64,000 nt of DNA from Flavobacterium defluvii (GCF_900129555.1 NZ_FQWC01000004.1:248001-312000); one strand, 5' to 3'. Shown: positions 32,788-41,728, numbered from the stretch's first letter. Notes: generated from the letters alone by a model not told the origin. A program made the numbers and translations.

Positions 32788-33315
32788 TTATAATTTATGG
32801 TCTTCGAGATAATGATCAAATTCATCAAAAATTATCTTAAACCATACGGTATAAATTTCGGGCTGTTTTTCAATATCTGCTTTAACATCTTCAATACTCA
32901 TCCATTTCCAGTCTTCAACTTCGTCTGGGTTTATATTTGGTTCGCCATTATAGTAACCAATCATAACATGGTCAAGTTCATGTTCTGTTAAACCATTATC
33001 AAAAGGTGCTTTATATATAAAATGAAACAACTCTTTCAATTCAGCTTTAAATCCCATTTCCTCAAACAATCTTCGGCTTCCTGCATCGATATTAGATTCG
33101 CCTTCACGCTGATGACTGCAGCAGGTGTTTGTCCAAAGCAAAGGAGAATGGTATTTATGATGAGCACGCTGCTGCAGCATAATTTCGTTTTTATTATTTA
33201 AAATAAAAACCGAAAATGCACGATGCAAAAGTGCTTTTTCATGTGCTTCTAATTTTGGCATTAAGCCAATTTGTTCATCTTTCTGGTTGACTAATATTAC
33301 GTTTTCTTCTGTCAT
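32788..33315 (-). CDS. idi: Isopentenyl-diphosphate delta-isomerase, type 1
   Basis: Converts isopentenyl diphosphate to dimethylallyl diphosphate for carotenoids, menaquinone and undecaprenol. The 175-residue Nudix-fold enzyme has His25 and His31 as metal ligands, the catalytic Cys65 and His68 in TNTCCSH, and a GSRRLFEEMGF Nudix helix. Type 1 Idi fits an organism using the mevalonate route, where it is essential; no other pathway gene is here to confirm this. It is first in an operon with the pterin synthase-like gene and bcp; a minus-strand TATTTTTG lies at 33333-33340. Confidence 0.95.
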   Translation of the reverse strand: MTEENVILVNQKDEQIGLMPKLEAHEKALLHRAFSVFILNNKNEIMLQQRAHHKYHSPLLWTNTCCSHQREGESNIDAGSRRLFEEMGFKAELKELFHFIYKAPFDNGLTEHELDHVMIGYYNGEPNINPDEVEDWKWMSIEDVKADIEKQPEIYTVWFKIIFDEFDHYLEDHKL

Positions 33316-33573
33316 AAGGCTTCTTAAGCAAACAAAAATACGAAAAAAGAAATGGCTTAAAAACGATGCTCAAAGATTGATAAAAGCTTAAGCAAATTGT
33401 AATTTCTATTTTTCTGATTTACAACACAATAATTTACACTAAAAATTAAAAGCTGTTAAAATTAAGACATAAAAACTAGATTGCCTTGTTTTACGTAACT
33501 AATAAAAAGTTAAAACATACTTAAATAAATCTCAATTGTAATATAGCCGACATTTTGAATATAAAACTCAACG

Positions 33574-33581
33574 TATCTTTG
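33574..33581 (+). promoter_or_regulatory. -7 element before msrB
   Basis: TATCTTTG with a TTG at 33555-33557 (16-base spacer), 26 bases before the msrB start. The 292-base gap between idi and msrB otherwise holds nothing I can identify. Confidence 0.45.
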
Positions 33582-33607
33582 AAATACATTTAAGAATCCA
33601 AAAATTT

Positions 33608-34162
33608 ATGAAATCTAAAAACCTCATTTTCAGTCTTTGCTTTCTGGTTCCTCTTTTTATTTTACAAGCCTGCGGGCAAAACACAAAAAAACAACCTGCA
33701 AAAATGGTTACTATGGAAAATAAAATAAGTAAACCCGGAAATCCTTATTACTCGAATACCGACACAACAAAACTTCACGTAAGCAACGCAGAATGGAAAA
33801 AAGTTCTCCCGGAAGATGTTTATGCCGTAATGCGTGAGGCAGATACCGAAAGACCTTTTACCGGAAAATATTGGAACTCTAACGAAAAAGGAACCTATTA
33901 CTGCGCTTCTTGTGGTAACCTTCTTTTTAGATCGACCGCTAAATTTTCGAGCAGCTGCGGCTGGCCAAGTTTTTTTGAACAGGAAAACAAAAAAAGCATT
34001 GTTTTTAAAGAAGATAATTCACTTGGAATGGAAAGAATCGAAACACTTTGCGGACGATGCGGCGGGCATCTAGGACACATTTTTGACGACGGTCCTGAAC
34101 CAACCGGAAAACGCTACTGCATGAATTCGATTGCTCTTGATTTTATTCCTGATAACAAATAA
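33608..34162 (+). CDS. msrB: Exported peptide-methionine (R)-S-oxide reductase, lipoprotein
   Basis: Reduces the R form of methionine sulfoxide in oxidised envelope proteins. The 184-residue protein has a signal peptide with lipobox LQAC (Cys22). The MsrB domain (about 55-180) has zinc Cys pairs CASC (99, 102) and CGRC (148, 151) and the catalytic Cys171 in RYCMNS. Cys117 (SSSCGWPSF) lies in the segment that often holds a resolving Cys. The msrA gene starts 7 bases after its stop, so both forms are repaired outside the cytoplasm. Confidence 0.93.
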   Translation: MKSKNLIFSLCFLVPLFILQACGQNTKKQPAKMVTMENKISKPGNPYYSNTDTTKLHVSNAEWKKVLPEDVYAVMREADTERPFTGKYWNSNEKGTYYCASCGNLLFRSTAKFSSSCGWPSFFEQENKKSIVFKEDNSLGMERIETLCGRCGGHLGHIFDDGPEPTGKRYCMNSIALDFIPDNK

Positions 34163-34169
34163 TATACAA

Positions 34170-34775
34170 ATGAAAAATATACTTTTAATCTGCGTTCTTG
34201 CTTTATCAATGAGCGGATTTTCTCAAAATAAAAAACCAGATCTTGAAACTATTACACTTGGCGGCGGCTGCTATTGGTGTGTTGAAGCTGTTTACGAAAA
34301 TCTTGACGGGGTAAAATCTGTAGTCTCGGGATTTTCAGGAGGAAAAACCGTTGACCCAACTTATGAAGAAGTATGTACAGGAACAACCGGTCACGCCGAA
34401 GTAGTACAGATTACATATGATAAAAATGTAACCGACATTAATGAAATTTTTAAAGTCTTTTTTACGGTTCACGATCCAACGACTTTAAACCGTCAGGGTG
34501 CTGATGTTGGAACACAGTATCGTTCTGTAATTTTCTACAAAAATGCCGAACAGAAAAAAGCTGCAGAAAGCATTATTGCAGAATTAAATAAAGCTAAAGT
34601 TTACAACAATCCGATTGTTACAAAAGTTGAACCTTTTAGAGTTTTTTACAAAGCCGAAGATTATCATCAAAACTATTATGCAAACAACAAAAACCAGCCG
34701 TATTGCAAAATGGTAATTCAGCCGAAATTAGAAAAATTCGAAAAAGTTTTTAAAGACAAATTGAAAAAGAAATAA
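34170..34775 (+). CDS. msrA: Exported peptide-methionine (S)-S-oxide reductase
   Basis: Reduces the S form of methionine sulfoxide. From the ATG at 34170 the protein has 201 residues with a signal peptide (MKNILLICVLALSMSGFSQ); an earlier in-frame start at 34131 inside msrB would put an extra hydrophobic run before it and is less likely. The catalytic motif is GGCYWCVEA (Cys34), with Tyr where many homologs have Phe. YEEVCTGTTGHAEVV and the C-terminal YYANNKNQPYC follow, the last Cys probably resolving. Operon partner of msrB. Confidence 0.94.
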   Translation: MKNILLICVLALSMSGFSQNKKPDLETITLGGGCYWCVEAVYENLDGVKSVVSGFSGGKTVDPTYEEVCTGTTGHAEVVQITYDKNVTDINEIFKVFFTVHDPTTLNRQGADVGTQYRSVIFYKNAEQKKAAESIIAELNKAKVYNNPIVTKVEPFRVFYKAEDYHQNYYANNKNQPYCKMVIQPKLEKFEKVFKDKLKKK

Positions 34776-34782
34776 CAAACAC

Positions 34783-34818
34783 AAAAAAGGGAAATGAATT
34801 AACTCATTTCCCTTTTTT
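34783..34818. terminator. Bidirectional terminator
   Basis: A 15-bp perfect stem AAAAAAGGGAAATGA / TCATTTCCCTTTTTT with a 6-base loop between convergent msrA and the META-domain gene. Confidence 0.92.
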
Positions 34819-34835
34819 TATATTGGTTTGTAAAA

Positions 34836-35273
34836 CTATTGTTTTGCAACTTTTTTAAATCTCATCATTGGCACATCGCCCTGAATTAAATTTAGTTTTC
34901 CGTCTTTATCAATAGAATAACTTGTAATTAGTTTCATTTGTTTTAAAAATTGCTGCTCTCCGCCGCCCTCGCAAAACATCATTGTTGTTGGTCCCGGTTC
35001 TCCAAAAGTCAGCGATTTTCCATTTAAAGTATAAGGCGCACTGTAACCATTGCAACCGTTATTTCCATAAACTTTTGCTTCTTTTTGGTCAAAAGTAATC
35101 TGCGGTTTTTTATTCGGATACAATCCTTCAAAAGCAATTCTTGGTCCCGAAATATATTCCAGTTCCCAAGTTGTATCATAAATATCGGCCGTGTTTTTAG
35201 TATCTTTTGATGCCATACATGACGTTATTAATAAAGTTAAAAATGAAACGACTGTAATTGTATATTTTTTCAT
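34836..35273 (-). CDS. META/HslJ-like lipoprotein
   Basis: A 145-residue lipoprotein with lipobox Cys19 (ITSC). The mature part fits the META domain: DTTWELEYISGPRIA, then TFDQKEAKVYGNNGCNGYSAPY and a GPTTMMFCEG segment with a conserved Cys. Such domains occur in HslJ and other stress-linked outer-membrane proteins; biochemical role unknown. Two Cys (in NNGCNG and MMFCEG) may form a disulfide. Single-gene unit that shares the terminator with msrA. Confidence 0.85.
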   Translation of the reverse strand: MKKYTITVVSFLTLLITSCMASKDTKNTADIYDTTWELEYISGPRIAFEGLYPNKKPQITFDQKEAKVYGNNGCNGYSAPYTLNGKSLTFGEPGPTTMMFCEGGGEQQFLKQMKLITSYSIDKDGKLNLIQGDVPMMRFKKVAKQ

Positions 35274-35545
35274 AAAATGTACTTTTAAAATTAATATTTG
35301 TTTTTTGAAATTGTTTTACAAAACATTCTTCTCAATATTCGTGCCTGATGGCAGGTCTTTTCAAAATTTAAATTTTACAAAGAACCCGCATATTTGATTA
35401 TTAATTTAAAAATTCGTGATCTCTAAGTTACATCATTTTTATTAAAAAATTAAAAACCAACCACTTAAATTAAAATACTCGATTGCATTTTTTTCGTAAT
35501 TTGCAATGATCAAAAAACTAAAAATCATCAATAAAAAACCAAAAA

Positions 35546-36949
35546 ATGAAACAGTTTCTTTTATTGTTTACTTTCTTAATTAGTACGTTCCAAATTCAGG
35601 CGCAGGAAAACCTTCCAACAGATTATCTTTCTAAAGAATTTCATCAGGGGCGTCGAGACGCTTTTAGAAATTTAATGCCGGCCAATTCGGTAGCTGTAAT
35701 TTTTTCTTATCCCGAAAGAGTATTTTCAAAAGACATCAATTATAATTACCACGCAAATCCTGATATGTATTATCTGGCTGGTTACAAAGAACCAGATGCT
35801 GTTTTATTAATTTTTAAGGAACCGCAGGGAACTGAAAAATACAATGAAGTTCTTTTTGTGAGAGAACGAAATGCCACCAGAGAAATGTGGACCGGAAGAC
35901 GTTTAGGGATTGAAGGCGCAAAATCGAAATTAGGATTTACAACGGCTTTCAACGGAAAAGATTTCAGCAGCTTTGCAATTGATTTTAAAAAATTCGACAA
36001 AGTTATTTACGATAAAATCCCAACAGATGTTGAAATAAATAATAATCCTGATAATCTGTATTCATTATTACAATCTTTTAAAACCAAAGCAGAAATAACA
36101 AAAGATGATGAAGGCTCAATAAATTTGTATACAAACATCACAAACTCACTTCGCGAAATAAAAACTCCGGAAGAATTAGTTTTAATGCGTAAAACCGTAA
36201 AACTTTCCTGTGTAGCACACAATGAAGTTATGAAAGCTGTTGGTCCTGAGATGAGCGAAAATGAAGCTGACGGAATTCATGCTTATATTCATAGAAAATA
36301 TGGTGCAGAAGATGAAGGTTATCCGCCAATTGTGGGTGCCGGAGCAAACGGATGTATTTTGCATTACGGAGAAAACAATGCCACAAAAATCGACAATCAA
36401 TTATTGCTAATGGATGTAGGTTCAGAATATCACGGTTATTCTGCAGATGTTACCAGAACAATTCCGGCAAACGGAAAATTTACAGAAGAACAAAAAGCAA
36501 TTTATCAAATCGTTTACGATGCTCAGGAAGAAGTTTTTAAACTTTGTAAAGAAGGAACTCCAATTCAGGATTTAACCAAAAGATCCAGAGAAGTTGTAGC
36601 GGCAGGATTAATTAAATTAGGAATCATTACAGATCCTAAAGATGCCCGAATTTATTATCCGCACGGGTGTTCTCACTTTCTTGGTCTTGACGTTCACGAC
36701 AAAGGAAATTACAGCGGAACGTTAAAAGAAAACATGATTTTGACTGTTGAACCAGGAATTTATATTCCGGCAAACAGCAAATGCGATAAAAAATGGTGGA
36801 ATATAGGTGTTCGCATCGAAGACGATATTTTAATCAAAAAAGATTCCTACGAAAATCTTTCGGCAGAATCTCCAAGAAAATGGCAGGACATCGAAGCTTT
36901 AGCAAAACAAAAAAGCACATTTAACGAAATGAAATTTCCGAAAATATAG
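35546..36949 (+). CDS. Exported Xaa-Pro aminopeptidase (aminopeptidase P family)
   Basis: A dinuclear metallopeptidase that removes N-terminal residues before proline. The 467-residue protein has a signal peptide (1-20), an aminopeptidase P N-terminal domain (about 25-160) and a pita-bread catalytic domain with metal ligands Asp290 (LLMDVG), Asp301 (SADVTR), His377 (CSHFLGLDVHD), Glu402 (TVEPG) and Glu425 (RIEDD). All five are present. The signal peptide points to a periplasmic role in peptide use. Single-gene unit; 272 bases upstream contain only promoter-like AT-rich sequence. Confidence 0.93.
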   Translation: MKQFLLLFTFLISTFQIQAQENLPTDYLSKEFHQGRRDAFRNLMPANSVAVIFSYPERVFSKDINYNYHANPDMYYLAGYKEPDAVLLIFKEPQGTEKYNEVLFVRERNATREMWTGRRLGIEGAKSKLGFTTAFNGKDFSSFAIDFKKFDKVIYDKIPTDVEINNNPDNLYSLLQSFKTKAEITKDDEGSINLYTNITNSLREIKTPEELVLMRKTVKLSCVAHNEVMKAVGPEMSENEADGIHAYIHRKYGAEDEGYPPIVGAGANGCILHYGENNATKIDNQLLLMDVGSEYHGYSADVTRTIPANGKFTEEQKAIYQIVYDAQEEVFKLCKEGTPIQDLTKRSREVVAAGLIKLGIITDPKDARIYYPHGCSHFLGLDVHDKGNYSGTLKENMILTVEPGIYIPANSKCDKKWWNIGVRIEDDILIKKDSYENLSAESPRKWQDIEALAKQKSTFNEMKFPKI

Positions 36950-36959
36950 TTTATTTTTT

Positions 36960-37040
36960 AGCTGCAGATTAAAAGGATTTCCACAGATTAGATTTTTAGT
37001 TTTCAGCTCTTAAAAAATCTTTTTAATCCTTTTACTCTCT
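36960..37040. repeat. Inverted repeat with GATTAAAAGGAT words
   Basis: GATTAAAAGGAT near 36967-36978 and ATCTTTTTAATC near 37017-37028 are complementary with one mismatch. The element follows the aminopeptidase gene and resembles the CAGATT-containing repeats at 1577-1658 and 41270-41310. Confidence 0.5.
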
Positions 37041-37061
37041 GGATAACAAAAAAACAATTAA

Positions 37062-37091
37062 AAGCCTCATTTAACTTTTTAAGTGAGGCTT
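37062..37091 (+). terminator. Terminator after the aminopeptidase gene
   Basis: Stem AAGCCTCA / TGAGGCTT extended by TTAA pairs, followed by a T-rich tail; it lies 110 bases after the stop codon and before the quinone reductase promoter element (TACTTTG at 37110-37116). Confidence 0.75.
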
Positions 37092-37137
37092 ATTTTTTGA
37101 TTTTTCACGTACTTTGTATTCTTAAATTAATTAAAAA

Positions 37138-38097
37138 ATGAAAGCACTTACCTTCTCTACTTTTGGAGATTCAAATGTTTTAGAATATATCGAAATCCCT
37201 AATCCACAATTAAAAAACGATGAAATTTTAGTCGAGATGAAAGCCATTGGACTAAATTTTGCAGACGTTTACCGCCGAAAAGGAAATTACCATTTAAAAG
37301 GAAATCCGCCTTTTATTGCCGGTTACGAAGGCGCCGGAATTGTTGTTGATGCTAACAATCATCCTGAATATAAAGTTGGCGACCGTGTAGCTTTTGCCGA
37401 TGCCCCATTTGCCAATGCCGAATTGGTTGCCGTAAATATAAATCATGTCCTTCCTTTGCCTGAAAATATTTCGTTTGAAACTGCAGCATCCGTTTTACTA
37501 CAAGGATTAACAGCACATTATCTTGCAACTGACAGTCATAAAACGCAAAAAGGCGAAACAGTTTTAATTCATGCCGTTGCTGGCGGAGTTGGGCAGATTC
37601 TAACGCAAATCAGTAAACTTTTAGGCGCAAATGTCATTGGTTTAACCTCATCTGCCGAAAAAGCAAAAGTTGGTTTTGACCAAGGCGCAGATTATGTTTT
37701 TCTGTACAATGAAGATTGGAAATCGCAGGTTTTTGAAGTTGTTTCAAAAGGAGTTGATACTGTTTATGACAGTATTGGAAGCACTTTAAAAGATAGTTTC
37801 GAAGTCACAAAAGAATGCGGACAAGTTGTTTTCTTCGGAATGGCGGGCGGCGATCCGGAACCTGTAGATCCAAGAATGTTAATGGATAGCTCTAAAACGC
37901 TAACCGGAGGCGATTTATGGAGTTACCTAAATTCTAAAGAAGAAAGAATTAAACGCGCAACGCAATTATTCAATTGGATTATCGAAGGAAGAATCAAACT
38001 TTCTGAACCAACTTCTTTTAAATTATCCGAAGGAAAACTGGCGCACGATTATTTGGAAAGCCGTAAAAGTACTGGAAAAATAATTTTGATTCCGTAA
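37138..38097 (+). CDS. Zinc-independent quinone oxidoreductase (MDR family)
   Basis: A 319-residue NADPH-dependent reductase of the quinone oxidoreductase (QOR, zeta-crystallin) type. The N-terminal GroES-like domain has GLNFADVYRRKGNY and GYEGAGIV; the Rossmann domain has HAVAGGVGQILTQ. The catalytic-zinc Cys and His of alcohol dehydrogenases are missing, as expected for QOR. It probably reduces quinones or enones in the cytosol. A strong terminator follows within 30 bases. Confidence 0.9.
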   Translation: MKALTFSTFGDSNVLEYIEIPNPQLKNDEILVEMKAIGLNFADVYRRKGNYHLKGNPPFIAGYEGAGIVVDANNHPEYKVGDRVAFADAPFANAELVAVNINHVLPLPENISFETAASVLLQGLTAHYLATDSHKTQKGETVLIHAVAGGVGQILTQISKLLGANVIGLTSSAEKAKVGFDQGADYVFLYNEDWKSQVFEVVSKGVDTVYDSIGSTLKDSFEVTKECGQVVFFGMAGGDPEPVDPRMLMDSSKTLTGGDLWSYLNSKEERIKRATQLFNWIIEGRIKLSEPTSFKLSEGKLAHDYLESRKSTGKIILIP

Positions 38098-38125
38098 TAA
38101 TCTGGACGTGCCACCAATAAAAAAA

Positions 38126-38165
38126 GGGGCTGACTATGCAAACCGCTTAGTCGCCCCTTTTTTTA
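38126..38165 (+). terminator. Terminator of the quinone reductase gene
   Basis: GGGGC pairs with GCCCC and an inner GACTA with TAGTC across one bulge, A-run before and T8 after. Confidence 0.9.
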
Positions 38166-38241
38166 TTGCTGTCGGGCTATCCGCGCTACTTCGGTAGCCT
38201 GCTTCTATCCCTCACGCAAAAATATATTGCGTACAAGTGTA

Positions 38242-38444
38242 GTCCCTACGGGACATTTTTCCATTTCTGATTATATAAGTTCTACCGATATTTAACTCCT
38301 AACGGAGTTATTTGAGAACAAAAATTATTTAAGAATATCTAGTAGAGATTTCATATTGATCTACTCTTCACTCAAAATATCTCGTAGAGATTTCATATCG
38401 GTAGCTCAAAAGAGAAACATAACACCAATTTGTCCCGTAGGGAC
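38242..38444. repeat. Array of short palindromes in a 365-base gene-free gap
   Basis: The gap between 38098 and 38462 contains no gene. After the terminator it holds five small palindromes: GTCCCTACGGGAC at 38242-38254, TAACTCC-TAAC-GGAGTTA at 38293-38310, ATCTAGTAGAGAT at 38337-38349, ATCTCGTAGAGAT at 38379-38391, and GTCCCGTAGGGAC at 38432-38444. The outer two are reverse complements of each other. The third and fourth are parts of a direct repeat (38334-38362 and 38376-38404, 42-base offset). It resembles a REP/BIME-type mosaic. Confidence 0.75.
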
Positions 38445-38462
38445 TATACAGATCACAAAATT

Positions 38463-39554
38463 CTACAATTTATCAATTTCAATATTAGTCAATTCAGATA
38501 ATTCTAAAATCCTGTCAACGTCATTTTTATTGGCCACAAAAAACAAATAATTATCTCCTTTTGTATCATAGCTCATCAACTCAAAACCTCGTTTTTCTAA
38601 TGCCGATTGAATGTACGGAAACAAATCATGACTATAAGTTTCTTCTGGATATTCGAAATTAAAATCCTCACCAATCATTTCCGAAATAAAACACTCAGCA
38701 TCTTCGGGATTAAATTTCCAGTCGCTGTTCCATGTATTTACACTTTCGAAGAGATCAAAATGTCCTTCAATAATTTCGTGATATTCTTTTGTTTCCTTTT
38801 GATAATTTTTTAAAAGCTTTTTTGACTGCGTCTTCAATTCCTTTTCTTCGGCATTTCCTCTGGAAACTAAATTTATAAACTCTTCAAAAGTTTTTGCAGT
38901 AACCTCTTCAGTTTCTATTAAATTTTCTAACGAAGGAAGTTCTATAGTTTCAGGAATTTCTATATTTAAATATTGACAGATACCTTGCAAAACCAATTTA
39001 AAATCTCTAATTCCGATTTCCTGACTTTCATTTTTTGGATTAGTTATATCTAAAAGTTCGCTTTCCAGAAGTCCTTTTGTGTAATCAAAAAAATATGTTC
39101 CTGAGTATAGAATTCTAAAATCATTTATTTCTAAACTATTATCCGTACAGCAAAAAAAGATAATGAAGTTTTTTATTGCGCGTTTAAAAACCTTTTTTTC
39201 GTCAGTCGTTGGCTCTGAATAAAACTGAATATGTATAAAATCATATTCTAAACCTTCCTGAATCATTTCATCAGAAAGAATACCAATATTCATTTTTTTA
39301 TAAAGCTCATTTAAAACTTCGTAAGAAGTATTGAAGCCCGCTTTTTTAATTTCCGCCTGAGCTTGTTCATGATCTAAAGATCCTGGAAAATAAAATAAAT
39401 TAACGAAAACATTGTCCTGAATTCCTTTTACTTTAAATTCAAGATTGGATTTCTCATTATATAAATACGAATATATGGGATCAATAATATCAAAAGATAT
39501 TATTGATTTTGGATCGTTATTTTTATTAAATAAATTGGAGAAAAAGTTTTTCAT
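38463..39554 (-). CDS. Unknown cytosolic protein, C-terminal part DUF6630-like
   Basis: A 363-residue acidic protein without signal peptide or membrane segment. I do not recognise the N-terminal 220 residues. The C-terminal 130 residues (from about TFEEFINLVSRG to the end), with DWKFNPEDAECFISEMIG and a SHDLFPYIQSALEKRGFELMS segment, resemble DUF6630-type proteins, but this is a weak match made from memory. No catalytic motif stands out. It lies 66 bases downstream of the flavoprotein gene on the same strand and next to the palindrome array. Confidence 0.7.
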   Translation of the reverse strand: MKNFFSNLFNKNNDPKSIISFDIIDPIYSYLYNEKSNLEFKVKGIQDNVFVNLFYFPGSLDHEQAQAEIKKAGFNTSYEVLNELYKKMNIGILSDEMIQEGLEYDFIHIQFYSEPTTDEKKVFKRAIKNFIIFFCCTDNSLEINDFRILYSGTYFFDYTKGLLESELLDITNPKNESQEIGIRDFKLVLQGICQYLNIEIPETIELPSLENLIETEEVTAKTFEEFINLVSRGNAEEKELKTQSKKLLKNYQKETKEYHEIIEGHFDLFESVNTWNSDWKFNPEDAECFISEMIGEDFNFEYPEETYSHDLFPYIQSALEKRGFELMSYDTKGDNYLFFVANKNDVDRILELSELTNIEIDKL

Positions 39555-39620
39555 TGGGCCTGTAATTATTAAAACTAAATATATTACAAATTTTAATAAT
39601 CAGAAAACCAAATCAACAAA

Positions 39621-41180
39621 TCACTTCAAAGATTCTGCAATCATTAAGGCACATTTTTCACCATCAATCGCTGCAGAAATAATTCCGCCGGCATACCCTG
39701 CGCCTTCTCCGCATGGATACAATCCTTTTATTTGCAAGTGCTCTAATGTAATTGAATCCCTCGGAATTCTAACTGGTGATGAAGTTCTGCTTTCCGGTGC
39801 GTGCAAAATAGCTTCATTGGTTAAATATCCGCGCATTGATTTTCCAAACTCCTGAAATCCCTGACGCATAATCTGCGTTAAAAAACCTGGAAAAACCTGT
39901 CCCAATTCAACCGAAGTTGTTCCCGGAACATAAGATGTTTTTGGAATATCTGCTGAAACTTTACTTTGCGTAAAATCGATCATTCTTTGTGCCGGAACTT
40001 TTTGAGTTTGTCCCGCCAAATACCACGCTTTTTGCTCGATACTTTTTTGAAATTCCATTCCGGCCAAAGCTCCGAATTTTACAAAAGGTTTGAAATCTTC
40101 TAATTTTAATTCGACAACAATTCCAGAATTTGCCGTTGCCTGATCACGTTTCGATGGTGACCAGCCGTTTGTAACCACTTCTCCCGGACTTGTCGCGCAT
40201 GGTGCAATTACACCTCCCGGACACATACAGAACGAGTACATTCCGCGGCCGTTAACTTGTTTTACGATAGAATATGGCGCTGGAGGCAAATGCTCTCCAC
40301 GGAAATCACAGCTGTATTGAATACTGTCAATTAATTCCTGTGAATGTTCTGCACGAACTCCCAAAGCAAAAGGTTTTGCCTCAATTAAAATTTTCTTTTT
40401 ATCTAATAATTCAAAAATATCTCGAGCCGAATGTCCTGTAGCTAAGATTAATTTATTAGCATGAATTTTATCTCCATTTTGAGTTACAATTCCTTCAACT
40501 TCATTATTTTTTACTAAAATATCATCAACACGGGTTTCAAACAAAACTTGTCCGCCGAATTCTCGGATTTTATTTCTGATATCTTCAATAATTTTAGGAA
40601 GTTTATTGGTTCCGATATGCGGATGCGCTTCTACCAAAATATCTTCAGAAGCCCCAAAAGCTACTAAAAGTTCTAGAATTCGGGTTACATCTCCACGCTT
40701 TTTAGATCGGGTATATAATTTTCCGTCAGAATAGGTTCCGGCTCCGCCTTCTCCAAAACAGTAATTGGAGTCTTCGTTAACGATATGCTCTCGGTTTATC
40801 GCTTTTAAATCGCGTCGGCGCCCGCGAACATCTTTTCCGCGTTCGATTACTATTGGCTTTAAGCCTAATTCAATTAACTGCAAAGCTGCAAAAAGTCCGG
40901 CTGGACCGGCACCCACAACAATAACTTCCTGAGCAGAAGAAACGTCTTTATATAACGGAAGTTCAATTTTGGTTTGCTGAAAAGGTTCGCCTTTTAAATA
41001 AATAATAACTTTCAAATTGATTTTAATCGCTTTTTGGCGTGCATCAATCGAACGTTTTAAAATTGAAATATGCTGAATTTCCTGCGGAGAAACTTTTATT
41101 TGTTTAGACAAATGGTTTTTAAGCAGCGATTCATTTGCTGCAATTTCCGGCGTTACCTGAAGTAAAAGTTCTCTTGGCAT
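39621..41180 (-). CDS. FAD-dependent oxidoreductase (COG2509-like)
   Basis: A 519-residue flavoprotein. Residues 1-80 form a non-Rossmann N-terminal domain; the dinucleotide motif GAGPAG lies at 90-95 and VIERG closes the first Rossmann unit. A GEGGAGTYSDGKLYTR segment and the C-terminal YPCGEGAGYAGGIISAAIDG are characteristic of this widespread uncharacterised dehydrogenase family (uncharacterised FAD-dependent dehydrogenases). Substrate unknown. Start ATG. A minus-strand -7 element TACTTTTG lies at 41227-41234. Confidence 0.9.
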   Translation of the reverse strand: MPRELLLQVTPEIAANESLLKNHLSKQIKVSPQEIQHISILKRSIDARQKAIKINLKVIIYLKGEPFQQTKIELPLYKDVSSAQEVIVVGAGPAGLFAALQLIELGLKPIVIERGKDVRGRRRDLKAINREHIVNEDSNYCFGEGGAGTYSDGKLYTRSKKRGDVTRILELLVAFGASEDILVEAHPHIGTNKLPKIIEDIRNKIREFGGQVLFETRVDDILVKNNEVEGIVTQNGDKIHANKLILATGHSARDIFELLDKKKILIEAKPFALGVRAEHSQELIDSIQYSCDFRGEHLPPAPYSIVKQVNGRGMYSFCMCPGGVIAPCATSPGEVVTNGWSPSKRDQATANSGIVVELKLEDFKPFVKFGALAGMEFQKSIEQKAWYLAGQTQKVPAQRMIDFTQSKVSADIPKTSYVPGTTSVELGQVFPGFLTQIMRQGFQEFGKSMRGYLTNEAILHAPESRTSSPVRIPRDSITLEHLQIKGLYPCGEGAGYAGGIISAAIDGEKCALMIAESLK

Positions 41181-41269
41181 TTTTTATTATTTATCTATTA
41201 GCTTTTCTTTCTATGAAAAGAAGTTGCAAAAGTACTATTTTGAAATGAGATTTTATCTTTGCTCTAAAT

Positions 41270-41480
41270 TTTCACGCAAATTCACACAGATTTAAGCAGA
41301 TTTATATTTTTTTTTAGCCACAGATTGTGTATTAAAAAGATTTCTTTTAAGAACTGTTGGAGTTAGACGCACTGCAGTGTGACTCTAAAGAAAAAAAACT
41401 TAGAGCCTTAGCTTCTCAGAATCTTAGAACCTTAAAAAAGACTTTGTACCTTTGTCACTTTGAACCTTTGCACCTTTTAA
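41270..41480. repeat. Dispersed-repeat remnant upstream of small protein gene
   Basis: The gap contains CACGCAAATTCACACAGATTTAAGCAGATTTA near 41273-41303 in pieces, and CTTTGTCACTTTGAACCTTTG near 41452-41471. Both resemble the inner and outer words of the nested repeat at 1530-1720. Apart from the -7 element for the flavoprotein gene, no other feature was found in this 305-base gap. Confidence 0.55.
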
Positions 41481-41485
41481 AAAAA

Positions 41486-41728
41486 ATGTCTAGAAAAATA
41501 AAACTGATTTGGGATTTTCGAGGTCCTGCTTCTGCAAAAACTGCAGAGCATCACGAAATTCATCTTAAAGAATATATTGCAATTGAAAAATTGCCTTTAA
41601 ATATTACAGGATTTAAAATCATAAACGAAATGCACGCCATTGCTTTTATGGTCGTTACTGACGAAAATATGATTCCGGTAAGAGATGCTTTGAAACCGCA
41701 TCGAGGGGAAGTATTTGTCGAAAGTTAA
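41486..41728 (+). CDS. Conserved small protein of unknown function
   Basis: An 80-residue protein from the ATG at 41486 (MSRKIKLIWDFRGPASAKTA). The longer frame from 41357 runs through repeat sequence and is rejected. The protein has no signal peptide, no Cys and three His in the first half (AEHHEIHLKEY); it has a mixed alpha/beta look. I recognise it only as a type of small hypothetical protein often seen in Flavobacteria. Its stop codon lies at the edge of an inverted repeat that probably acts as terminator. Confidence 0.65.
   Translation: MSRKIKLIWDFRGPASAKTAEHHEIHLKEYIAIEKLPLNITGFKIINEMHAIAFMVVTDENMIPVRDALKPHRGEVFVES

Noticed and set aside
34131..34169. Longer msrA start inside msrB
   Set aside because: The ATG at 34170 gives a standard signal peptide; the extension would put a second hydrophobic run in front of it.
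38242..38444. CRISPR array in the repeat-rich gap
   Set aside because: The repeats are short, of several types and irregularly spaced; better explained as a palindrome mosaic.
41357..41485. N-terminal extension of the 80-residue protein
   Set aside because: The sequence is dispersed-repeat DNA like that at 1530-1720, not protein-like.
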